Positions 22,628 to 30,698 of a stretch of DNA of 42,312 nt are shown here, piece by piece. Position 1 is the stretch's first letter, and each line of letters begins with the position of its first letter. The DNA is from Candidatus Gallimonas faecavium (lineage in GTDB: Bacteria; Bacillota; Clostridia; Christensenellales; Borkfalkiaceae). Below the pieces are notes generated by a model. That model saw nothing but the letters and a program-made list of their open reading frames with translations, did no database searches and had not been told where the DNA came from. The stretch lies in contig CAJFMF010000017.1 of NCBI GenBank assembly GCA_904391375.1, positions 1-42,312 on the forward strand. Direction: 5' to 3'. Position numbers and translations under genes: made by a program.

Positions 22628-25027
22628 ATGAACAGAGTCAAAGTACGTTTTATTACCATTCTGTCCCTGTGTGCGGCGCTCCTTGCGACGCTCGTATGCG
22701 GCGCATGGGCGGCGCTTGCTTCCCGTGTGGGCGCACAGGCGGAGATCACCGGTACGAACTACGCGCCCACCGCGGTGTTTGCATCGGGGACGGGCGGCGC
22801 GGTCGGTGCGTCCGAGGGGGAGGACAGCTATGTGCAGTTCACCTTCAAAGACGGCGGGAGAACGTATTTCCGTCGCGACCTCGCCTATAAGTGGTTCTCT
22901 GCCGCTCCCGAGGGAACGCAGAGCACGCTTGCCAAGCCGGCCGTAGCCAACTACTTCTCGATGGAGTTCTCCTTTACCTCTGCCGACTTCGAGCTCTACA
23001 GCATTTCGTTCGAGAGCACGGAGGAAAACATCAGCAAAGAGGGGAAGGCGGTCAATTCCGTTCTCTTCCGTCCCACGGAGGAAGGCGGACTCGAGGCTGC
23101 CATCCGCGACGCTTCGCAGCAGGATGAGGACTTCGACATCGAAACGCTCACCTGGACGGCGGTCGCCGCGATCGCCGAGGACGTGACGGACACCATCCGC
23201 ATTGCGTTCTCCGCGTCCGGGAACGGCGTCGGCAACTTTGCCGTCACGGTCTATGCCGATGACGCCGAAAAGCTGACGGGCGAGTTCACCAACGTCGGCG
23301 GCAACTATGCCGAGTACCGTTCGTCCTCGTCCTCCACGCCCAACACGCCCATTATCTTCAACATGGATCTTCCCGAAGGGGCGCAGGACGTCAAGGTTCT
23401 CATGAAGAGCCTCAACGGACAGAGCTTCCTGCTCGACGGCGGAAACGTGGTCGATACCGTCGCGCCCGTGCTTGCGGTCAACGAGGACGTGTATGCCTTC
23501 CGTCTCGGCCAGCGCTACAACTTCACGGCGTACGAGGCGATCGACGTCTGCGACGATTCCGTGAGCGTGACGCGCGGCTATTACATGGCAAAGAACAACG
23601 GGGACGGCACCTATGAGATCCCCGACGAGAGCGCCACGGGCGACGATTCGCTCTATAAGTCGCTCACGACGTCCACCTTCTTTATGCCCACGTCCTCTTC
23701 GACGGGCGAGCTGACGGACGAGTATGTCTCCATCCGCTTCAACCTGGACGACGGCCGTACCCGCGACGACGAAGACCGCGTTTCGGAGTATGTCTATCTC
23801 GCATGGTACGCGGCGGACACGACGGAGGCGGGCGGAATTGTGCGCACGCTCTCGTCGCAGGCAGGCGAGGACAGCACCGTGCAGAGCATGGACTTCATCG
23901 TTGTCACGCCCGACGAACAGGAAGGCCCTTACTACACGGGAGTGACGGCAGACGAGAGCACCGGCACGAATGTGACGGACGACACCTACACGGCCGCCGT
24001 TGAGGAATATCAGCAGGCCGTCACCGAGGCAGCGGAGAACACCAATGCCGGTACGGGTGCCTATCTCTATCTCCCTTCGCTGCGCGGGCTCATCGAGAGC
24101 AGCTTTGCCGATTACCGTGACCTTTCGTTCACGATTTACTACTGGCACGAGTCGCAGGAAGTGGGGAGCGATCCTTCTTCCGAGACGTCTTTAAGCTACA
24201 ACAACCTTCGCTTTGAGGTCGACCGCGAGGGAACGTACACCTTCCGCATTGTCGCCGAGGACTCTGCCGGCAACGAGATGATGATGTACGACAACGAACG
24301 CAACCTTGTCGCGCTCTCCTCCTCCACGGTCGGGTATGACTCGGACGGCGAGAACTTCCAGATCCCCGAGATCCCCACGTTCACCGCGACCATCGACTAC
24401 AACGGCGCAAGCATCGAGAAGCCGGGTTCGCAGGACTACGGGTATCGCGATCGTTCGTACTCGGTGGAGGACTTCGAGATCATCGCGCTCGAGGGCTACG
24501 CTTCCGACTATTCGCTCTATTTCCTCGATGCGAGCGGCCTTCCCGAAGGACAGTCTCTCCCGAGCTACAGTGACTGCGTCGAAAACGCGCAGGAGCTCTT
24601 CTTCGCGGAGAACGCGCCCTATCGTGACTGCCTGCGCATGATCAACGTCTACAACGACGACGTGACCGAGGACGACGAGGCTTGGGCAGATACGGACAAC
24701 GCCTATGCCTGGGATCCCGAATCCTCGCTCTCCTTCACGCCGCAGGAATCGGGCATCTATATCGTCGGCCTGACCGTCACCGAACAGACGGGTGCAACCG
24801 TGACGTCCTATATGTCCATCGAGGTGCGCAACCCCGTCGACATCATCCCCGGCGTCTCGCAGTGGCTGCAGAACAACACCGTTTCCGTCGTCTTGTTTGC
24901 GATCTCCGGTGTGCTCGCCGTCATCATCATTGTTCTGTTCGTTGTCAAGCCTTCGGACAAGACGGTGGAAGAAGTCGACCTTGAAAAGCTCAAGGGCAGA
25001 AAGGTCAACAAGACCAACAAGAAATAA
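22628..25027 (+). CDS. Large surface protein of unknown function, type I membrane topology
   Basis: A 799-residue protein I do not recognise. Residues 1-37 form a signal peptide (basic start, hydrophobic core, probable cut after A-Q-A). The ectodomain is rich in Asp, Glu, Ser, Thr and Tyr and poor in Lys, as in secreted proteins. Ig-like strands are suggested by E-G-T-Y-T-F-R-I-V-A-E-D-S-A-G-N (around 540-555) and S-G-I-Y-I-V-G-L-T-V near the end. A single helix at about 749-773 is followed by a Lys-rich cytoplasmic tail, so it is anchored by a helix and not by sortase. ATG 22628 follows CGGAG. It is monocistronic, with promoter and terminator. A scaffold, adhesin or sensor role is possible; I cannot choose. 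Confidence 0.85.
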   Translation: MNRVKVRFITILSLCAALLATLVCGAWAALASRVGAQAEITGTNYAPTAVFASGTGGAVGASEGEDSYVQFTFKDGGRTYFRRDLAYKWFSAAPEGTQSTLAKPAVANYFSMEFSFTSADFELYSISFESTEENISKEGKAVNSVLFRPTEEGGLEAAIRDASQQDEDFDIETLTWTAVAAIAEDVTDTIRIAFSASGNGVGNFAVTVYADDAEKLTGEFTNVGGNYAEYRSSSSSTPNTPIIFNMDLPEGAQDVKVLMKSLNGQSFLLDGGNVVDTVAPVLAVNEDVYAFRLGQRYNFTAYEAIDVCDDSVSVTRGYYMAKNNGDGTYEIPDESATGDDSLYKSLTTSTFFMPTSSSTGELTDEYVSIRFNLDDGRTRDDEDRVSEYVYLAWYAADTTEAGGIVRTLSSQAGEDSTVQSMDFIVVTPDEQEGPYYTGVTADESTGTNVTDDTYTAAVEEYQQAVTEAAENTNAGTGAYLYLPSLRGLIESSFADYRDLSFTIYYWHESQEVGSDPSSETSLSYNNLRFEVDREGTYTFRIVAEDSAGNEMMMYDNERNLVALSSSTVGYDSDGENFQIPEIPTFTATIDYNGASIEKPGSQDYGYRDRSYSVEDFEIIALEGYASDYSLYFLDASGLPEGQSLPSYSDCVENAQELFFAENAPYRDCLRMINVYNDDVTEDDEAWADTDNAYAWDPESSLSFTPQESGIYIVGLTVTEQTGATVTSYMSIEVRNPVDIIPGVSQWLQNNTVSVVLFAISGVLAVIIIVLFVVKPSDKTVEEVDLEKLKGRKVNKTNKK

Positions 25028-25090
25028 GGCGCGCCGCCGCAACGGAAGATCTCCGAAACGGCATCCTCGCGCAATCTCATAGCCCTTACG

Positions 25091-25120
25091 GCTCCCCGCA
25101 TAACCGCGGGGAGCTTTTTT
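25091..25120 (+). terminator. Terminator after the surface protein gene
   Basis: GCTCCCCGC (25091-25099) and GCGGGGAGC (25106-25114) around six bases, then six T. Confidence 0.95.
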
Positions 25121-25241
25121 CTGCCACTTGCGCGGAGAGGATGGGGTGAAGAAGACGGTCGGAGGGGCAAAAGCGGGCGGGGAAGTTTTTTTGTATGAAA
25201 GTACTTTCTGCGGCACATACTTTTGGCAAGGAGGAACGAAT

Positions 25242-25487
25242 ATGGTTTTTTTCAACTTGCTGTCCTACATTCTCGTACTGCTCGGCGCGTTGAACTGGGG
25301 GATGTTCGGCATCTTCAACTTCAACCTTGTGTCGGCGATCTTCGGGGGGCCGCGTTCGGTCGGTTCCATCATCGTCTACTGCGTCATTGCGGCGGCGGCG
25401 ATCTGGCTGATCATTTCGCCCATCATCACGAACGGAATGCTGAAGTTGCAGGGTGACCGTGAGGCGCGTGTCGTCAAGGAACACTGA
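25242..25487 (+). CDS. DUF378-like small membrane protein
   Basis: An 81-residue protein with two membrane helices. The first has the family motif L-x-x-L-G-A-L-N-W-G, the second starts after S-V-G-S-I-I-V-Y. The N-F-N-L-V segment between them is also typical of DUF378 (YuzA-like). Its function is unknown. A strong AAGGAGG lies seven bases before ATG. The C-terminal tail is charged and cytoplasmic. It has its own terminator. Confidence 0.88.
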   Translation: MVFFNLLSYILVLLGALNWGMFGIFNFNLVSAIFGGPRSVGSIIVYCVIAAAAIWLIISPIITNGMLKLQGDREARVVKEH

Positions 25488-25503
25488 GCGTATGCAGGAA
25501 ATT

Positions 25504-25544
25504 ATGCGGAAAGGGGCATGAATTGCGCCCTTTCCGCATTTTTT
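25504..25544 (+). terminator. Terminator or attenuator between the DUF378 gene and feoA
   Basis: ATGCGGAAAGGG (25504-25515) pairs with CCCTTTCCGCAT (25528-25539) and is followed by T. It ends five bases before the feoA start codon, so feoA transcription must read through it or start inside it. Confidence 0.88.
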
Positions 25545-25549
25545 ATAGA

Positions 25550-25777
25550 GTGGAAAAGACGATCAGAGAGCTTGCGCGCGGGGCGCGCGTACAAATTGTT
25601 TCGCTGGGGACAGAGGGGACGCTCGCCGAACGTCTGCGGGCGCTGGGACTGGGCGAAGGAGCGCGTATCGTGCTTCTGCAGGTTTCTGCACGCAAGCGGG
25701 TGTACTATGTCCGCACGGGCAGCGCGGTGGTGGCGCTCGGGGCGGAGACGGCGGGCATGATCGGGGTGCGGGCATGA
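25550..25777 (+). CDS. feoA: FeoA-domain ferrous iron transport protein
   Basis: A 75-residue SH3-like protein with the FeoA pattern: T-I-R-E-L-A-R-G-A-R-V-Q-I-V-S-L at the start, L-A-E-R-L-R-A-L-G-L-G-E-G-A-R-I in the middle. It is a small cytoplasmic partner of FeoB. The GTG at 25550 gives the usual N-terminus, but there is no ribosome-binding site before it; the intrinsic terminator stands there. The stop overlaps the feoB start (ATGA). Confidence 0.85.
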   Translation: MEKTIRELARGARVQIVSLGTEGTLAERLRALGLGEGARIVLLQVSARKRVYYVRTGSAVVALGAETAGMIGVRA

Positions 25778-27543
25778 AGATCTATCTTGTCGGAAATCCC
25801 AACGCGGGCAAGACGACGCTCTTTAATGCGCTCACGCATGCGCACGCAAAGGTGGGCAACTGGCACGGCGTGACGGTGGGGGCATCGGAGCGGGAAGGCG
25901 CTTTCGGCGCGGACAAGGCGGTGTACGTCGACCTGCCCGGCATTTATACGGCGCAGGGGCGGAGCATGGAGGAAAAGGTGACGGCGCAGACCCTGCAAGA
26001 CGATCCGCAGGCGCCCGTACTCTTTGTCGCCGAATGCACGGCACTCGCGCGGGCGCTGCCGCTCTTTTTTGCGCTCTGCCGCGGGAGACGTGCGGCGATC
26101 GTCCTCACCAAGCGCAGGCAATTCCTGCGGCGGGGCGGCCGAGCGGACGTCAGGACAATTTCGGAGAGCCTCTCCGTTCCCGTACTCGATGCGGAGGCAT
26201 TGCGCGGGCGTGCGCTTGCACAGGCGGTCACCTGTCTGAAAACGGCATCGTCCGTGCGGGGGGAACTTCCGATGCGGGGATATGTCCCCGCGCGGGAGGA
26301 GTGTACGCGGGGCGAGCGGCTGCTCATGAATGGCTATTTTGCGCTTCCGTTCTTTTTTCTGCTCCTTGCGGCGGCATTTTTTCTGACGTTTGCCCCGTAT
26401 GCGCCCGGCGATCTCATGAAACACGGCGTGGAGACACTCTTTTCCGACGTGCTCGCGGGAGCGGCGCAGAAAATTCCCTCGCCCGTGGCGCGCAGCCTCG
26501 TCGCGGATGCACTTCTTCCGGGACTGGGAACGGTGCTCGGCTTTCTCCCGCAGATTCTCATGCTGTTCGCCTTTCTCTATCTGCTCGAGGAAAGCGGCCT
26601 TCTTTCCCGCCTCGCCGCACTTACGGACGGCGTCTTTGCCCGCGTGGGACTCAACGGCCGCGCCGTGTTTTCGCTCGTGATGGGGTTCGGCTGTACGGCC
26701 GCCGCCATTCTCACCACCCGCGGCCTGGACGACGCGCGCGTACAGCGGCGCACCATCCTCTGCCTTCCGTACATCTCGTGCAGTGCAAAACTGCCCGTCT
26801 ATCTGACGCTCTCCGCCTCCTTCTTTGACCATCCCTTCGCAGCGGTCTGCTTTTTATACCTGCTCGGCGTTGCGATCGCCTTCGCCATCGCCCTCGTGAC
26901 CGACCGCTCTCCGCGCGCGCCCTTCGTCATGGAACTCGCGCCGCTTCAGCGCCCGTCGCCGCTTTTCCTTGCGAAATCCTTGCTCTTTCAGGCAAAACAG
27001 TTTATAATAAAAGTGGCGACCGTCATCCTCGCCTTCCTGCTCGCAAGCTGGCTGTTCTCGTCCTTTGACTGGCACTTCCGTCTGTGTGCCATGGAGGAGA
27101 GCATGCTTGCCGACGTCTGCCGTCGGCTGGGCTGGCTGTTTGCCCCCGCGGGAATGAACGACTGGCGCATCGCCTATGCCGCGCTCTCGGGACTCGTCGC
27201 CAAGGAAAACGTCGCAAGCACGCTTGCCATGCTCTGCGGAGAATTTCCGTACGGCGGAGCTTCCGCCTTTGCGCTCTCTGTATTCGTGCTGACCTGCTCT
27301 CCCTGTGTCTCGGCGATTGCCGCCACGGCGCGGGAGCTCGGCAAGGGCAGGGCATTCGCATACGCCGCCCTGCAGGCGGCAAGCGCGCTCCTTTTTTCGT
27401 ATGCGGCTTATTATTTGTGGAAGGGCGGTGCGCTCTATCTCCTGCCCGCCGTTCTGCCCGTTTTATTGTTCTTGCTCCTGAGGAAACGCCATGAAGGAAT
27501 ACACCGTTCACGAAAACACCACACTCGCCGCGTTCACGGATAA
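25774..27543 (+). CDS. feoB: Compact FeoB-type ferrous iron transporter
   Basis: A 589-residue protein, shorter than the usual 650-770. The N-terminal GTPase has G1 G-N-P-N-A-G-K-T-T, a G2 Thr in G-V-T-V and G3 D-L-P-G-I-Y. The G4 motif, normally N-x-x-D, reads V-L-T-K-R-R, so guanine recognition is doubtful. The membrane part keeps the two gate-type motifs G-F-G-C-T-A-A-A-I (normally G-C-N-V-P-A) and Y-I-S-C-S-A-K-L-P-V-Y, plus a third Cys motif T-C-S-P-C near the end. Fe2+ import is the expected role; degeneracy of G4 and the N-V-P to T-A-A change may mean altered regulation or selectivity. Its end overlaps the next gene by 53 bases. Confidence 0.9.
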   Translation: MKIYLVGNPNAGKTTLFNALTHAHAKVGNWHGVTVGASEREGAFGADKAVYVDLPGIYTAQGRSMEEKVTAQTLQDDPQAPVLFVAECTALARALPLFFALCRGRRAAIVLTKRRQFLRRGGRADVRTISESLSVPVLDAEALRGRALAQAVTCLKTASSVRGELPMRGYVPAREECTRGERLLMNGYFALPFFFLLLAAAFFLTFAPYAPGDLMKHGVETLFSDVLAGAAQKIPSPVARSLVADALLPGLGTVLGFLPQILMLFAFLYLLEESGLLSRLAALTDGVFARVGLNGRAVFSLVMGFGCTAAAILTTRGLDDARVQRRTILCLPYISCSAKLPVYLTLSASFFDHPFAAVCFLYLLGVAIAFAIALVTDRSPRAPFVMELAPLQRPSPLFLAKSLLFQAKQFIIKVATVILAFLLASWLFSSFDWHFRLCAMEESMLADVCRRLGWLFAPAGMNDWRIAYAALSGLVAKENVASTLAMLCGEFPYGGASAFALSVFVLTCSPCVSAIAATARELGKGRAFAYAALQAASALLFSYAAYYLWKGGALYLLPAVLPVLLFLLLRKRHEGIHRSRKHHTRRVHG

Positions 27544-28315
27544 CACCTGTGCGCAGGCGTCCTTTTGCCTGCGGACGCTGCTCAAAGGGCGGGACGTGCG
27601 CGTCAACGGCGTCCGCGTCGGAACGGATGTCCCGCTGCGGCAGGGGGACGTCGTCCGCTATTACATGACGAAGGCGCAGGAGGAAAAACCTGCCTTTTCC
27701 GTCCTCTATCGGGACGCGAACGTCATCGTGACGGACAAGGCGAGCGGCGTCAATTCCGAGGCGGTGTTCTCCGCCCTGCAGGAGGGGCAGGAGTGTTATT
27801 TCATACACCGTCTCGACCGCAATACGGCGGGCCTTATGATCTTTGCGCGCAACCGCGCCGCAGAGACGGAACTGCTCTCCGCCTTTCGGGAGCGCCGCGT
27901 CGAAAAGGTGTATCTCGCACGCGTCATCGGCACGCCTTCGCCCGCCCATGCCGTGAAAGAGGCGTACCTCGTCAAGGACGCCGCCGCTTCGCAGGTCCGC
28001 GTATCGGCAAAGCCCGTCGGCGAGAAGATCGTCACCGAGTACGACGTTCTCGAAGCGGGCGAGACGTCCCTCGTCCGCATCCGTCTCCATACGGGAAAGA
28101 CGCACCAGATCCGCGCCCATTTTGCCTTTCTCGGGCATCCCGTCGTGGGGGACGGCAAGTACGGCGACGCGGCGTTCAACCGCGCGCACCATGCCGCCCG
28201 CCAGCGCCTTGTCGCAAAAGAACTGACCCTTCACTGCGGCGGAGTGCTGTCCGCTCTTTCCGATCGCACCTTCGTATCCCGCTTTTCGCCCGACGACGGC
28301 GCCGAATGCCATTGA
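27491..28315 (+). CDS. RluA-family pseudouridine synthase with N-terminal S4-like domain
   Basis: A 274-residue enzyme. Residues 1-60 resemble an S4 RNA-binding domain (L-L-K-G-R-D-V-R-V-N-G-V-R-V). The catalytic domain has H-R-L-D-R-N-T-A-G-L with the active Asp, V-E-K-V-Y-L-A-R-V, and L-H-T-G-K-T-H-Q-I-R-A-H. It modifies uridine in rRNA or tRNA; the site is unknown. The start follows TGAGGA and lies within the end of feoB, so the two are transcribed and probably translated together despite unrelated roles. Confidence 0.92.
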   Translation: MKEYTVHENTTLAAFTDNTCAQASFCLRTLLKGRDVRVNGVRVGTDVPLRQGDVVRYYMTKAQEEKPAFSVLYRDANVIVTDKASGVNSEAVFSALQEGQECYFIHRLDRNTAGLMIFARNRAAETELLSAFRERRVEKVYLARVIGTPSPAHAVKEAYLVKDAAASQVRVSAKPVGEKIVTEYDVLEAGETSLVRIRLHTGKTHQIRAHFAFLGHPVVGDGKYGDAAFNRAHHAARQRLVAKELTLHCGGVLSALSDRTFVSRFSPDDGAECH

Positions 28316-28482
28316 CGTATTGCCGATTTTTTGTCCGACACGCTTTCAGGCCCGTTGCCGCATACCGCATGGCGATCTGCTGAATGCTGCGAAATTTTCG
28401 CGCATGAATGCCTTTTGTCCGAATACGCGCCGTTTGCGGCGGGAGGGCGTTTTCTGCGCCTGCGGGGAATGCTTTTTTCGGG

Positions 28483-28507
28483 GAACGCTTGACGGCGTTC
28501 TTTTTTT
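28483..28507 (+). terminator. Terminator after the S4-RluA gene
   Basis: GAACGC (28483-28488) and GCGTTC (28495-28500) around TTGACG, then seven T. The loop itself is the -35 box of the next promoter. Confidence 0.85.
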
Positions 28508-28517
28508 GTGCTATATT
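28489..28517 (+). promoter_or_regulatory. Promoter of the Zn/Cd ATPase gene
   Basis: TTGACG (28489-28494) and TATATT (28512-28517) with a 17-base spacer, nested in the preceding terminator. Confidence 0.82.
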
Positions 28518-28529
28518 ATTCGGGTAAAT

Positions 28530-28549
28530 ATATGAACATATATTCATAT
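28530..28549 (+). promoter_or_regulatory. ArsR/SmtB (CzrA/CadC-like) operator
   Basis: ATATGAA and TTCATAT flank CATATA, giving the pattern TGAACA-N2-T-N-TTCA known for SmtB/CzrA-type metal repressors. It covers the expected transcription start, so repressor binding would block initiation. No ArsR gene is in the window. Confidence 0.72.
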
Positions 28550-28575
28550 GGTGAGAGAGGGAATACACAAATCGT

Positions 28576-30633
28576 ATGAAAAAGGTGATCCGGATCCGCA
28601 ATCTTCACTGCGCGGCATGTGCGGCGGAGTTGCAGGAAGAGCTTGCGGCATTGGAGGGGATCGGCGAGGTCGCGGTGGATTTTGTCGGACAGCGCGTCAC
28701 GCTGGAGCATGAGAGTGACGAGGCGCTGCGGCGGGCGATCAAACACATTGCCGCGTTCGAGCAGGTGGAGATCGTCGACGGCAACGCGCCGATCAGGCGC
28801 GAGCGGCATCTCAAGGAGCTGATCTCGATCGCGGCGGGGGCGGTGTTTTTCCTGCCTGCGCTCGTACTGCATCTCATGGGACGTGCGGAGTGGGTGGCAT
28901 TCGGGCTCTTTCTCGCGGCCTTTGCGGCGGCGGGGTGGAGCGTCGTCGTCAACGTCGTGCGCAACGTGCCGCGGGCGTTTCGCGACGGATTTCATCCGAG
29001 CGCGCTGCTGGACGAAAACCTGCTCATGCTGTTGGCCGCGGCGGGGGCGTTTGCCATCCGACAGGACATGGAGGGCGCCGTCGTCATGCTGCTCTATCAG
29101 ATCGGGGAATATCTGCAGGGACTTGCAGTCGGGTCTTCGCGCGGGGCGATCACGCGGCTGATGGCGCTGAAATCCGATCATGCGATCCGCATCGCGGACG
29201 GCGTACAGCAGGAGGTCGATCCCGAGGAGCTTGTCGCGGGCGACGTCATACTTCTGCGCAAGGGGGACAAAGTCCCCGCAGACTGCCGCCTTCTCGACGA
29301 CATGGCCGCGCTGGACACCAAGTCCATGACGGGCGAGAGCGACTGGAAGGAGGTACGCCGCGGCCAGGAAATGCTCTCCGGCTGTGTCAATGCGGGAAAT
29401 GCCGTGCGCGCCGAGGTGGTGCGCCCCGTCTCGGAGAGCGCCGTCGCAAAGATCCTTGAACTCGTTGAAAATTCCGCCGCGCGGAAGGCAAAGCCCGAGA
29501 AGTTCATCTCCCGCTTTGCGCGTTGGTACACGCCGATCGTCGTGCTGCTCGCCGTTCTGGTGGCCGTCATTCCGCCGCTCTTTGATTCCTATCGCTTTGA
29601 TGCCTGGATCGTGCCTGCGCTCAACTTTCTCGTCATATCCTGTCCGTGCGCGCTCATCATCTCCGTCCCGCTCACCTATTTTTCGGGCGTCGGGACGCTG
29701 GCGCGCTACGGGGTGCTCGCCAAGGGCGCCGTCTGTCTTGACGGACTGGCGTCCGTAAAGGTCGCCGCCTTCGACAAGACGGGAACGCTCACCGAGGGCA
29801 AATTCTCCGTCGGAAATGTCTTTGGTTCCGAACGGGCGCTCGCGCTCGCCGCGGCGCTCGAACAGGCTTCGGCGCACCCACTCGCACGCGCGTTTGAAGG
29901 GATTCGGGCGCCTGCCGCGGAGCAGGTGGAAGAGTTCGCGGGGCGCGGCCTTGCGGGACGGGTGGACGGAAAAGAGGTGCTGGCGGGAAGCGCGCGCTTT
30001 TTGCGGGAACGCGGCATTGCATGCGACGAACGCACGGACGCGGCGCTCGTCGTGTATGTGGCGGAGGACGGCGTTTTGCTGGGCGGCGCGGAGATCGAAG
30101 ATCGGCTGCGTCCCGAGGCAAAGGGGGCGCTCACGGAACTTAAAAAGACGGGCGTCGAGCGCATTGCGGTTCTGACGGGCGACACGCCTGCGCGCGCCCG
30201 CGCGGCACTCTCCGCGCTTCCCGTGGACGAGATCTGTTCCGGGCTTCTGCCGCAGGAAAAGCCCGAACGTGCGCGGGCGCTCAAGGCATACGGCAAGCTC
30301 ATGTATGTGGGAGACGGAGTCAACGATACGCCCGTCATGGCGGAGAGCGACGTCTCCGTGGCGATGGGCGGACTGGGGAGCGATGCGGCGATCGAAGCGA
30401 GCGATTTCGTGCTCGCGACGGATAACCTGAACGCGCTGCCCAAGGCGGTCAAAGGGGCACGGAAGACGCGCAGGATCGTCCTTGAGAACATCGTCTTTTC
30501 CATTGCCGTGAAGGTCGCGTTCATGGTGCTCTCGCTGATGGGCGTCCTTCCGCTCTGGATCGCGGTGTTCGGGGATACGGGCGTCATGCTCCTTGCCGTG
30601 CTCAATTCCATGCGGATGCGCGCAAAGATCTGA
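28576..30633 (+). CDS. zntA: Zn2+/Cd2+/Pb2+-exporting P1B-2 ATPase
   Basis: A 685-residue metal pump. An N-terminal HMA domain has the metal ligands C12 and C15 (H-C-A-A-C). The membrane motif is C356-P-C358, and the phosphorylation site D400 is in DKTGTLT. The S-x-H-P-L-A motif binds ATP, and the hinge is G-D-G-V-N-D-T-P. The last helices contain N-I-V-F-S-I-A-V-K and G-D-T-G-V-M-L-L-A-V-L-N, the Lys and Asp signature of the zinc/cadmium/lead group rather than copper. It exports toxic divalent metals. Spacing from GAGAGAGG to ATG is long (about 17), so translation may be moderate. The metal-repressor type operator upstream supports the assignment. Confidence 0.94.
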   Translation: MKKVIRIRNLHCAACAAELQEELAALEGIGEVAVDFVGQRVTLEHESDEALRRAIKHIAAFEQVEIVDGNAPIRRERHLKELISIAAGAVFFLPALVLHLMGRAEWVAFGLFLAAFAAAGWSVVVNVVRNVPRAFRDGFHPSALLDENLLMLLAAAGAFAIRQDMEGAVVMLLYQIGEYLQGLAVGSSRGAITRLMALKSDHAIRIADGVQQEVDPEELVAGDVILLRKGDKVPADCRLLDDMAALDTKSMTGESDWKEVRRGQEMLSGCVNAGNAVRAEVVRPVSESAVAKILELVENSAARKAKPEKFISRFARWYTPIVVLLAVLVAVIPPLFDSYRFDAWIVPALNFLVISCPCALIISVPLTYFSGVGTLARYGVLAKGAVCLDGLASVKVAAFDKTGTLTEGKFSVGNVFGSERALALAAALEQASAHPLARAFEGIRAPAAEQVEEFAGRGLAGRVDGKEVLAGSARFLRERGIACDERTDAALVVYVAEDGVLLGGAEIEDRLRPEAKGALTELKKTGVERIAVLTGDTPARARAALSALPVDEICSGLLPQEKPERARALKAYGKLMYVGDGVNDTPVMAESDVSVAMGGLGSDAAIEASDFVLATDNLNALPKAVKGARKTRRIVLENIVFSIAVKVAFMVLSLMGVLPLWIAVFGDTGVMLLAVLNSMRMRAKI

Positions 30634-30652
30634 TCGCATGCGGAAACCCTGA

Positions 30653-30689
30653 AAAGCGGCTTGCAAAACAGGCCGCTTTCTGCTATACT
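30653..30689 (+). promoter_or_regulatory. Hairpin plus promoter before ade
   Basis: AAAGCGGC (30653-30660) pairs with GCCGCTTT (30672-30679). Its loop starts with TTGCAA (30661-30666), which is the -35 box; TATACT (30684-30689) is the -10 box, 17 bases on. This repeats the nested layout seen at 28483. The start codon is only 9 bases after the -10 box. Confidence 0.75.
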
Positions 30690-30698
30690 GGAGAGGCT

